NCBI RefSeq assembly: GCF_000025625.1
Contig: NC_013922.1
Location: forward strand, 2,108,001 to 2,172,000
Source of the DNA: Natrialba magadii ATCC 43099
Lineage (GTDB): Archaea > Halobacteriota > Halobacteria > Halobacteriales > Natrialbaceae
DNA: 64,000 bases
Direction: 5' to 3'
Positions 37,270 to 44,333 of this stretch are shown here, in pieces; position 1 is the first letter of the stretch, and every line of letters begins with the position of its first letter. Both the position numbers and the translations under genes were made by a program. Below the pieces are notes generated by a model. It made no database searches. It was not told the origin of the DNA and saw nothing but the letters and a program-made list of their open reading frames with translations.

Positions 37270-37576
37270 GTGGAGCACACGAAGCATGAAAAACTCGACC
37301 CTAAAACCAGATGAAGGCATCGGACTGATGCTGTCTGGCGATATGAAGCAGCGGGGTATCCTGCTGCTGTACCATGACAGTGAACCGCACTGCAGGGAGC
37401 CGCTTGAAGCTAACGCGAAGACGCAACTGAAAAAGTTAGAACACTCCTGCGAGATGATTACTAATGATTGCCGAGACGGTGGTGGGAACGGACGACTTGA
37501 TCCACCAGCAGCACGTGGGTGGTGTCGTCTATGTCTCTCTCGACGCGCTGAGGAAGGCACTCGACACTCGCTGACC

Positions 37577-37582
37577 TTTAAA
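37577..37582 (+). promoter_or_regulatory. TATA-like element of the RAMP cluster
   Basis: TTTAAA is centred about 31 bases before the ATG at 37611, so the message would start only a few bases upstream and be essentially leaderless, as is common in haloarchaea. No BRE is clear. Confidence 0.4.
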
Positions 37583-37610
37583 TGTGATGAGGTCACGAAA
37601 CTGGCTCACC

Positions 37611-38474
37611 ATGATTGAAGACATCGACCGCGACGTATTCGTGCGAATCCAGACTGACCTGCTGGTGGTCGGTGACAGCATCATGACCGATAGACACCAC
37701 GCCTCGAACGGCAACTACGAGGACGACGACCCGCAGAACCAGATTGGCGGCATCATCCCCGCCTTTCCGCTCTCGGGCTGGCTTCGCCACGGAATGGAGC
37801 GCGTCGTTCACGAATACGACGGCACCGCCTGTCATCCTGGCGAGGCCAACGCGAACTTCATGAAGGAAGACGTCTACGAGCGCGATCTCGGCGACGGCTA
37901 CCACGAGAAGGGTGCGTGCATCGATGATCCCAAAGAAGACAACGGCTGCGTGGTCTTCGACCTCTTCGGCGGCTTCGGCAACCAGCCGGGAAAGGTGATG
38001 CGTCGCCCGATCAAGTTCAACCCCGTCCGCTCCAGCGTGGACTACACGTGCGGACAGGCCGAAGGCCACTACCGGCGGTTGAACCGGAATATCGTCTCTC
38101 GCAACCGGGAAGACAACCGCGAACCGCTCCGGAACGCCGAGGTGGATGCCGTCGCCAATCTGGACGGCTGCTGGCATCTCTCGTTCCGGGAGACGAAGCC
38201 CGAGTTCATCGGTCTCCTCGCGGAGGGGATCGACTTCCTTGATGAGCACAAGACGAACTTTATGCACCAGCTCGGTGGCGCGCGCAACTTCGGCGCGGGG
38301 ATCGTTGATTGCCACCTCATCAATCCGCTGTACGAGGAGCGCGAACTGAAGTGCGTCTTCGACCGCGGGAAGGGCAACACGAACAAGATGGACGAGAAAG
38401 ACGACCGGTGGGCCGAAGAGTACCGCCCGGCGTTCGCGGATGCGCTGGAAGAGCGCATCGCGGAGGGGCTGTAG
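37611..38474 (+). CDS. Cas7-like RAMP protein (HRAMP-type)
   Basis: 287 residues from the ATG at 37611 (MIEDIDRDVFVRIQTDLL). The pattern follows Csm3/Csf2-type Cas7 proteins: strand beta1 VFVRIQTDLLVVGD; the IGGIIPAFPLSGWLRHGMER block (45-64) corresponding to the family's P-x-x-P-G-S-S-L-K-G-x-x-R; VVFDLFGGFGNQPGKV (114-129) for the C-x-L-F-G region; and a Gly-rich HQLGGARNFGAGIV loop (219-232). Cas7 proteins form the RNA-binding backbone of class 1 effectors. This family is highly diverged and has no obvious catalytic aspartate. Its stop abuts the next start. Confidence 0.7.
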   Translation: MIEDIDRDVFVRIQTDLLVVGDSIMTDRHHASNGNYEDDDPQNQIGGIIPAFPLSGWLRHGMERVVHEYDGTACHPGEANANFMKEDVYERDLGDGYHEKGACIDDPKEDNGCVVFDLFGGFGNQPGKVMRRPIKFNPVRSSVDYTCGQAEGHYRRLNRNIVSRNREDNREPLRNAEVDAVANLDGCWHLSFRETKPEFIGLLAEGIDFLDEHKTNFMHQLGGARNFGAGIVDCHLINPLYEERELKCVFDRGKGNTNKMDEKDDRWAEEYRPAFADALEERIAEGL

Positions 38475-39257
38475 ATGGCCAAGAACGTCGCAGTCAGCGA
38501 CTTCCAAGGCGACGGCGGCCAGGACATGATGATCGCCGCGTACCGGCACGACGCCCACAAGCTCAACGGTGAGACGCATGACTACGCGCCGGACACCTTC
38601 AACGGCGTCCCGGTCAACCAGACCGTCCCGCACGGCGCGGACGGCGACGCGTCGGCGCTCTCACGACCCAACGGGAAGCCCGAACAGACGGTAGACAACC
38701 ACGAGACGCACTACCGGCTCTCGCTGCTGACGGGCAACTCTCACTACGACCCCGAGGAGTTCTCACGCCCGCGTCTTTCTGAGGCCATCAACGACCTGCT
38801 GACGGGCTCCGGCCCCGAGGCGATGCATCGGGCGTGGCTCACGTCGGACGTAACGAGCGGGTTCAACGAGAGCATCTACTACCCGTACACGAGCTTGAAG
38901 TACCACACGCTGCTCGTAGCGGCGCTCTTGGACAACTACCGCGCCGGTCACGAGTTCCCCGATCTCCACCTGGTCGTGGACGACGCCGAGGAGATCGTGC
39001 CCCACCGGACGGTCTACGCGGGCGACCGCTTCTCGCTTCGAATCGACGAGAGCGCGGGCGGGCAACCATGGGCGCGCCTTGGAAGCCGTCCGTGGCGGTC
39101 GTGGGCGTCAGCGTGGAAGCGCCTCACCGCGCACCCGCTCGATGTCAATCACGACAAGCACGACATGGTGCTCGATGCGAACCTCCGGCGGATCTGGAGT
39201 TGGAGCACCGCGCTCCAGTACATCGAGGATCTCGAAATCCGGAAGGTGAGCCAATGA
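38475..39257 (+). CDS. Uncharacterised RAMP-cluster protein
   Basis: 260 residues. The ATG directly follows the TAG of the Cas7-like gene, with GGAGGGG (38462-38468) as ribosome-binding site. No RAMP glycine loop is visible. Features are an N-terminal segment rich in Asp, Gly and His, SEAINDLLTGSGPEAMHRAW, the aromatic YYPYTSLKYHTLLVAALL, and a Trp-rich C-terminal part (GSRPWRSWASAWKRL and LRRIWSWSTALQYI). By position it is the conserved protein of unknown function reported in HRAMP loci. It could be a third, very diverged backbone subunit, but I see no support for that. Confidence 0.65.
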   Translation: MAKNVAVSDFQGDGGQDMMIAAYRHDAHKLNGETHDYAPDTFNGVPVNQTVPHGADGDASALSRPNGKPEQTVDNHETHYRLSLLTGNSHYDPEEFSRPRLSEAINDLLTGSGPEAMHRAWLTSDVTSGFNESIYYPYTSLKYHTLLVAALLDNYRAGHEFPDLHLVVDDAEEIVPHRTVYAGDRFSLRIDESAGGQPWARLGSRPWRSWASAWKRLTAHPLDVNHDKHDMVLDANLRRIWSWSTALQYIEDLEIRKVSQ

Positions 39258-40189
39258 CCCGCATCCAGCAGGTTCATTGGGAACTCGACATGGACTACCT
39301 CGGGCACCCGTACTACGTCTCGGGGAACGCGATTTACCACGCGCTCGGGATGCAGCTGGAACACGACGTCCACCAACACATCAACGCCAGTCACGGGATG
39401 TTCGTGCCGGGGCAGTTCGGGACGTTCCCCGAGGAGCACTCGCAGAGCGGGATTCGCCCGTACATGGGGTCGTCGCTCCCCGACGTGGAGAGCTACGACG
39501 ACCTGTTCCTCTTCCGGCATTCCGATCATCCCTGGCTGCTCGATACTCGGCCCCGAGACGGGCTGAACGCCCACGATATCCGGTTCCAGAACAGGATGCC
39601 CGCGCTGGCTCACGAGACGATCATGGGCCGGCCCGACGACGCTCGGAAACAGCAGCAGACCACGCGCTGGTACGTGAACGCCTACTTGCACGCCGATGAC
39701 CCGGACGTTCTGCCCCTCGGCGAGGACGTGCTTGACGGCCTCCAGTTCGGAGGCAAACGGAACTACGGCTACGGGACGACCACATTGAAAGACACGCAGG
39801 TCGTTGACTTGGAGGCCCTGGACTACTCGCGTCTCGAAGACGGCGAGGCGTTCATCCTCGAACTCGTGACGCCGTTCGTCCTCCGGTCGGAGTACCCGAA
39901 GGCGGACAACGTGGACGTGCCGTGGTGGTGGAGCGTAGACGATGGCGCGCAGCTGCGCCACCGCCTGGAGAAGGTCATCGAGGGCGGCGACGTGTACGAG
40001 TTGGAGACCGTCGATCACGGCGTGGTCGTCGGCTACGACGGCAACCGTCCGGTGGAGACTGCGATGTCAGTACTCACTCGGGTCGGGAACCACTCGAAGT
40101 ACGGTTTCGGAGAGCTTCGAGTGAAGCCAGTCACTCCAGACGAAACTAACGTCAAGAAACAAATAGAAAAGCCGGAGCCGGAGCACTGA
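39254..40189 (+). CDS. Cas5-like RAMP protein (HRAMP-type)
   Basis: 311 residues. Its ATG overlaps the preceding stop by 4 bases (ATGA), and GGAAGGTGA at 39241-39249 is its ribosome-binding site. A first glycine-rich loop, LQFGGKRNYGYGTTTL (163-178), sits mid-protein. A second, VGNHSKYGFGELRV (277-290), near the C-terminus resembles the G-rich loop of Cas5/Cas6-type RRM folds. Two such loops suggest tandem RRM-like domains. Cas5 usually caps the crRNA 5' handle and can process it. Whether this one is catalytic is unclear: the histidines (His36, 40, 42, 120) are candidates only. A charged tail ends the protein. Confidence 0.68.
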   Translation: MTRIQQVHWELDMDYLGHPYYVSGNAIYHALGMQLEHDVHQHINASHGMFVPGQFGTFPEEHSQSGIRPYMGSSLPDVESYDDLFLFRHSDHPWLLDTRPRDGLNAHDIRFQNRMPALAHETIMGRPDDARKQQQTTRWYVNAYLHADDPDVLPLGEDVLDGLQFGGKRNYGYGTTTLKDTQVVDLEALDYSRLEDGEAFILELVTPFVLRSEYPKADNVDVPWWWSVDDGAQLRHRLEKVIEGGDVYELETVDHGVVVGYDGNRPVETAMSVLTRVGNHSKYGFGELRVKPVTPDETNVKKQIEKPEPEH

Positions 40190-40300
40190 CAAACGAATAA
40201 TGACCGGCAAGGATTCCGCAGTGTCCCGGTCGGTCAGACTGAATAAAGTAGATCACATTGCCAACAACTGTTAAGGTGTCACCCCGCAATATTCGCCTCT

Positions 40301-41380
40301 ATGCAGACACTGCTTTTAGACAGCGACGACGTCGAGGCGAACGCCCAGATGGGTGCCGTCATTGGGGCGGTCGAACAGGCTTTCGGTGCGTTCGAGCGCG
40401 GCAATACACAGATGCCAGCCAAGTCCTACATCGACCTCCCACAGTACAACGGCGACTTCCGATCGATGCCGGCCTACCTCGAGGTGCGAGAAAGCGACGC
40501 CTCCTCGAGTCAGTCGGGATCACAGCGCGATTCCGACGCCGCCGGTGACTGGGACGCAGCAGGCATCAAGTGGGTCAACGTCCACCCAGACAATCCGGAA
40601 AGCCACGACCTGCCAACTGTGCTGGGGACGATGATTTATTCCGATCCCGAAACGGCCTCTCCCCTCGCGATCATGGACGGGACGGCGCTCACGATGAAAC
40701 GAACCGGAGCCGCGGCCGCCGTTGCGACCGACTACCTCGCTGTCGAGGATGCGACGAGTCTCGGCCTCGTCGGCGCTGGCGTTCAGTCCTACACCCAACT
40801 CGACGCGATCAGCGAGATTCGGCCCATCGAGGAGGTCGTCGTCTCGGATCTCGACGACGAGCGCACCCAGCGGTTCATCGACGCCTACGACGACGAGTTC
40901 GACGTCCGCGCCGGCTCGATCTCGGAGGCTGGCCACTGCGACGTGCTCTCGACGGTGACGCCTGTCCGCAACCCCGTCGTCACGCCCGACGATGTCGGCG
41001 AGCACACGCACATCAACGCCATCGGTGCCGACGCAGAAGGCAAGCACGAACTCGCCGACGAACTCTTAGAGGCGGCGACCATCGTCATCGACGACCACGA
41101 GCAGTGTACCCACTCGGGTGAGATCAACGTCCCGTACAACGAGGGAACGCTGACCGATGCAGACATCTACGGCGAGATCGGCGAACTCGTCGTCGGCGCA
41201 AAAGCGGGTCGGACTGGCGAGACAGGTGGAGACGATGAGTCGGGCGTGACCGGCGTCTCCGTCTTCGATTCCACTGGCCTCGCAATCCAGGACGTCGCCG
41301 CCGCCCGCATCGTCTACGAGAACGCCCGCGATCACGACAACGGCACTCCGTTCGGGCTGATCGATACTGAGGTCCAGTAA
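40301..41380 (+). CDS. Ornithine cyclodeaminase / mu-crystallin family protein
   Basis: 359 residues. Family features are the substrate-pocket arginine in GDFRSMPAYLE, the lysine in GIKWVNVHPDNP, GTALTMKRTGAAAAVATDYLA, and the NAD-binding Rossmann motif GLVGAGVQSYTQL. The aspartate at SDLDDER specifies NAD(H). Activity may be ornithine cyclodeaminase, alanine dehydrogenase or a related imine reductase. A Ser/Gly/Asp insert of about 20 residues near 65-90 is a haloarchaeal addition. It begins only 26 bases after the right inverted repeat at 40254-40275, whose insertion may have altered its promoter. Confidence 0.88.
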   Translation: MQTLLLDSDDVEANAQMGAVIGAVEQAFGAFERGNTQMPAKSYIDLPQYNGDFRSMPAYLEVRESDASSSQSGSQRDSDAAGDWDAAGIKWVNVHPDNPESHDLPTVLGTMIYSDPETASPLAIMDGTALTMKRTGAAAAVATDYLAVEDATSLGLVGAGVQSYTQLDAISEIRPIEEVVVSDLDDERTQRFIDAYDDEFDVRAGSISEAGHCDVLSTVTPVRNPVVTPDDVGEHTHINAIGADAEGKHELADELLEAATIVIDDHEQCTHSGEINVPYNEGTLTDADIYGEIGELVVGAKAGRTGETGGDDESGVTGVSVFDSTGLAIQDVAAARIVYENARDHDNGTPFGLIDTEVQ

Positions 41381-41394
41381 GCACAGGACACCAG

Positions 41395-42177
41395 CTACCG
41401 CACACGCCGCGGAATCGACCCCGTCATCTCGAGTTCGTCACAGTAGTAACAGACCGGCTCGGCAGTCGGCTCCGGCAACCCGTGCAGTTCGAACATCGTA
41501 TTCTCGAGAATCGTCGCATCCGCTGGCTGCAACGGCCACGGGTCGTGTGCAATCTCCCCCGCGAGCACACTCCCATCCTCCGGTGCGTAGAATTGACGGC
41601 GTTCAGTCAGCCAGTACTCGAGTGTCCCCGGTTCTGCCGTGGTGACTGGCCCGTTCGGACGATAGGTTGTGGCGAACCAGGCAGTCCTGTCGTCGGTATC
41701 CGCATTCGGGTCGGGGAGATCGGCGTTCGTCGCCGATCGGCGACTCGAGAAGGTGATTCCGTCCTCGGTGCCGCTGACGGACATGTCGGCGTTGAAGACG
41801 GGCAGTCTGGTGAGGCGGCCGATGGCGTTTGCGAGCAGCGGTTTGTCGAGGTCGACGCTGAGGAAGAAGAGTCCCGGATCGCCGCGGTGGGTGACGTATG
41901 TGCGGACGTTGAGTTCTGGAAACGCGGTTCTAGTTGCAGCGGGCGAGCCACGGACGCCGGCGTTTGTCAGAACGAACGGGAGGATGCTAACCCAGGCGTT
42001 GCCGTCCCAGGTTTCGAGACGTAGTGGATTCGGAATGTGGGGCCGGAGTTCGTCCGGGTCGACTGGCCAGTTTGCAAACAATCCGTGTCGCCAGGTCATC
42101 GTCGCCAGGTGCGGTGCTCGTGGCGCGGTACCGTCGGTGAACCGCCACCGAAGCTGTCCCGTTCGTTTGCCTGTCAT
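41395..42177 (-). CDS. DUF2071 (YqjF-type) family protein
   Basis: 260 residues from the ATG at 42177 (MTGKRTGQLRWRFTD). The characteristic YqjF features are TMTWRHGLFANWPVDPDELRPHIP near the N-terminus, NAWVSILPFVLTNAGVRGSP, and FPELNVRTYVTHRGDPGLFFLSVDLDKP in the middle. The fold is acetoacetate-decarboxylase-like and the biochemical role is unknown. It is convergent with the ornithine cyclodeaminase-type gene, with 14 bases between the stops. Confidence 0.88.
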   Translation of the reverse strand: MTGKRTGQLRWRFTDGTAPRAPHLATMTWRHGLFANWPVDPDELRPHIPNPLRLETWDGNAWVSILPFVLTNAGVRGSPAATRTAFPELNVRTYVTHRGDPGLFFLSVDLDKPLLANAIGRLTRLPVFNADMSVSGTEDGITFSSRRSATNADLPDPNADTDDRTAWFATTYRPNGPVTTAEPGTLEYWLTERRQFYAPEDGSVLAGEIAHDPWPLQPADATILENTMFELHGLPEPTAEPVCYYCDELEMTGSIPRRVR

Positions 42178-42656
42178 TTCTCTTGTCACGGTGTGACGAC
42201 CGGTGAATACCCATCTCCACCGTATGCTGGACAGCGACATAAAACAGATAGCTGTCTGTCAGAACCGGTGGAGGTTCGCCACCCGGGAGACACCTGTGAG
42301 TGTATCGAAATCCGAAATGAAACTGGGTTGAGATCGGGACGAGATTGGGACAGGATTGGGACGAGGTCGGGACGAGATTGGGACAGGATTGGGTCGCGAT
42401 CGGAACGAACTCGGAACGTAATCGAGATAGATCGAACTGAGACTGAAACGAACTTAATACGGGGATTTGAGCACACCATCTTCGCGAGCGGCGGACATCA
42501 GATCTGCAAGGAAGACACAGCCAATACAGACGGAGTTTTACCTGTCTCGTTCAAAACGTCGGCTATGACTGCGAACAGGTGCTGTCGTTCGAACGAGCGG
42601 ACTGACACTGATGACGGGGTGCCAGCTAGAGGCTGCAGCCATCGGGGTGGCGACCG
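42178..42656. other. Intergenic region dominated by an 11-bp repeat array
   Basis: About 480 bases with no gene. The open frames across it are products of the repeat at 42330-42428. Its right half precedes two small membrane-protein genes. Confidence 0.6.
42330..42428. repeat. Nine 11-bp tandem repeats (GAGATTGGGAC type)
   Basis: Units read GAGATCGGGAC, GAGATTGGGAC, AGGATTGGGAC, GAGGTCGGGAC, GAGATTGGGAC, AGGATTGGGTC, GCGATCGGAAC, GAACTCGGAAC and GTAATCGAGAT, decaying rightward. A 33-bp higher-order period is visible in the first six. Each unit is about one DNA helical turn, so every copy faces the same side. Confidence 0.85.
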
Positions 42657-42836
42657 ATGACGGCGCGCCGGTTGCAGGCGATGTACGTCTTCGGAATCCT
42701 TCTGAATGCGGGTGCGCTGGTCGCTGCGGCGACAAACGGAGCGACACTGTATGCCGTCACGTTCGGGTTCGTAATGTGTTATCTGGGGATCCGATTCTGG
42801 ATGGTGAGCCGGGACCAGGCGGCTAGCAGTAGTTAA
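42657..42836 (+). CDS. Small two-helix membrane protein
   Basis: 59 residues: MTARRLQAMYVFGILLNAGA begins the first hydrophobic helix and a second follows (TLYAVTFGFVMCYLGIRFWM). The tail is polar (SRDQAASSS). A positively charged start and two well-formed helices in a high-GC frame make it credible. Function unknown. It was missed by a 60-residue cutoff. Confidence 0.6.
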   Translation: MTARRLQAMYVFGILLNAGALVAAATNGATLYAVTFGFVMCYLGIRFWMVSRDQAASSS

Positions 42837-42936
42837 CTTTCACTGCCTCTCAGTACAGGGCCGTCTCCCCTCGTCGGATAAAGCGTTACTCAGTTCAGGT
42901 GTGGGTGTATCCGTCACGGGCCGCTATTCGACGGTG

Positions 42937-43098
42937 ATGGATCCGGTCCCCGTCTACGTCGAAACGGCAATTTATGGCTACTTCTTGCTCGTGTGTGCAA
43001 TCGGCTGTTTCCTCCACGGTCGACTTTGGCTCGGCACTCGGAGTGGCGAGGCCGCGACCCGATCGGAATCTCAGTCCTCCCGTCGGAACACCCGGTAG
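42937..43098 (+). CDS. Small single-helix membrane protein
   Basis: 53 residues from the ATG at 42937 (MDPVPVYVETAIYGYFLLV). One transmembrane helix (IYGYFLLVCAIGCFLHGRLWLG) is followed by a basic, Ser/Arg-rich tail. It lies 100 bases after the previous small gene and its end overlaps the convergent thioesterase gene by 28 bases. Function unknown. Confidence 0.5.
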   Translation: MDPVPVYVETAIYGYFLLVCAIGCFLHGRLWLGTRSGEAATRSESQSSRRNTR

Positions 43099-43571
43099 GA
43101 ACCCTGTCCGGTCGCGACCTCCTTTGTTTCGCCGTCCGGCGTCGTACTCTCGACTGTCACCTCGCTAACGCCGACAGTCCCACCGACACGGATCACGTTC
43201 GCCGTTGCCGTCAGATCACCTGTCGCCGGACGCAGGTAGTTCACGTTGAGGTTGATCGTCGCAATCGAGGCATCGACCGGGTCCTCGAGTTTGGTCCGAA
43301 GCGCGAGGCCGCCGACGGTGTCGATTAACGTGGCGGCGATGCCGCCGTGAATGTCGGGGCGGCGGTCGGTGTCGCCCGCGGCGGCCGGGCGGACGTTCGT
43401 GAGCTTCTGGTCGTAGGGGATCGACATGGTCATCGTCCCTGGCCCGACGTCATCGACGCTGGTGCCGATCCACGAGAGGAAGTCCTGGTACTCGTCGATG
43501 TAGCTCTGGAGGTACTGTGCGATGTCGTCGTAGCCGCCGTCGCCGGTGATGTCGGGGGCGTCTTCGGTCAT
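43071..43571 (-). CDS. PaaI-type hotdog-fold thioesterase
   Basis: 166 residues from the ATG at 43571 (MTEDAPDITGDGGYDD). The hotdog motif HGGIAATLIDTVGGLALRTKL carries the His-Gly-Gly followed by the acidic catalytic residue in LIDTVGG. The strand INLNVNYLRPATGDLTATANVI is typical of the family. It likely hydrolyses aryl- or acyl-CoA thioesters, perhaps as a salvage enzyme. Codons upstream to 43670 are open but look like spacer. Confidence 0.87.
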   Translation of the reverse strand: MTEDAPDITGDGGYDDIAQYLQSYIDEYQDFLSWIGTSVDDVGPGTMTMSIPYDQKLTNVRPAAAGDTDRRPDIHGGIAATLIDTVGGLALRTKLEDPVDASIATINLNVNYLRPATGDLTATANVIRVGGTVGVSEVTVESTTPDGETKEVATGQGSYRVFRRED

Positions 43572-43802
43572 ATCCTGTGGTCCGGCAGCGAGTGTCTTGA
43601 TCGCTGCGCTTCTGTGGCTGCCAGTTGATCGGCGTTTGTTGTCGCTTCGGCGAGCGTTCACCGGACTCACACTGGCTCGATGACACTCTCGCCCGTCTCT
43701 GGTACTGGCACTGGCACTGGCACTGGCTCCACAGTTGCGTCACGTAGCGTGGTTTCGTATGCCGGCCGAGGGTCGTTCCCACTGGTCCGCCACAGGTGAA
43801 CT

Positions 43803-44273
43803 ATGGGGGACAGATCGACGGACACCGACGACGGTCCGGAGTACGGGATCGACTTCCGTGCCAACCCCGCCGAATACGATATCGGCCGCGGCGAGGAAGG
43901 CGTTTTCAAGATAGAGCCGTACAAGAGCGAACTCTTGCCGCTGTGGTCGTACAAAGACGAGGCCGCAGCCGCGGCGTCCGCCGAGGCAATCTATGACCAG
44001 TACGAACAGTACCGAGCGAACGACGAGTTCCCCGGGATGGATATGGCCCGCAAGTACCTCCAGATGGGCTATACGCGGGCGATGCGCTACGCGAAGTACC
44101 CTGGCGGACAGAAGTACGACGAGGACGGTACCGAGCGCGACCCCGAACAGTGGGCAGACCCCGACAAACGCGAGGCAGCGCTCGTCTTCGAGTCCTACTG
44201 GGAACGAGTGCGCGAAGACGACGTCTACCAGCAGGCGAAAGAGCGCCACCGCGAGCGCACCGCCGAGCCGTAA
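43803..44273 (+). CDS. DUF4385 family protein
   Basis: 156 residues. It matches the DUF4385 pattern: IGRGEEGVFKIEPYKSELLP, LWSYKDEAAAAASAEAIYDQY, FPGMDMARKYLQMGYTRAMR, then YAKYPGGQKYD. The family is found in bacteria, archaea and phages with no known function. It is soluble, helical and acidic. It stands alone on the plus strand just before the serpin gene. Confidence 0.88.
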   Translation: MGDRSTDTDDGPEYGIDFRANPAEYDIGRGEEGVFKIEPYKSELLPLWSYKDEAAAAASAEAIYDQYEQYRANDEFPGMDMARKYLQMGYTRAMRYAKYPGGQKYDEDGTERDPEQWADPDKREAALVFESYWERVREDDVYQQAKERHRERTAEP

Positions 44274-44333
44274 GCTGAAACCGTCGTTTCACTTTGGAGA
44301 ACACGTTTGCTATCCCAGTTCGTTGTATCGTAT

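Larger units (their letters stand above)
37071..37610. other. Upstream region of the RAMP cluster, no confirmed gene
   Basis: About 540 bases. An open frame at 37286-37618 (110 codons) has a poor composition (many Cys, Arg and His with no fold pattern) and overlaps the next gene, so it is not called. Two structured features stand out: the stem-loop at 37214-37269 with a TATA-like element 40 bases upstream, and TTTAAA at 37577-37582 in front of the Cas7-like gene. Confidence 0.5.
34297..40275. mobile_element. 6-kb segment bounded by 22-bp perfect inverted repeats
   Basis: The 22 bases at 34297-34318, beginning CTTAACAGTTGTTGG, are repeated exactly inverted at 40254-40275. At the same inward offset both ends also share TTATTCAGT (34326-34334 and 40238-40246), giving an approximately 38-bp IS-like terminus on each side. 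A transposase C-terminus abuts the left end in the proper orientation. Inside lie a hydrolase, an HTH-10 regulator, a small protein and the three RAMP-cluster genes. No target duplication is visible, so it may be an old composite element or two IS remnants. Confidence 0.6.

Noticed and set aside
37286-37618. 110-codon frame before the Cas7-like gene as a fourth cluster member
   Set aside because: Poor composition, overlaps the TATA-like element and the start of the Cas7-like gene, and has no recognisable domain. Kept only as a possibility in the gap entry.
34290-40282. Target-site duplication around the 6-kb segment
   Set aside because: Flanks GAACCA and GTGTCA do not match, so the transposon interpretation rests only on the inverted ends and the transposase fragment.
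34297-40300. CRISPR array near the RAMP genes
   Set aside because: No interspersed direct repeats of 25-40 bases occur anywhere in the window. The single stem-loop at 37214-37269 is not repeated.
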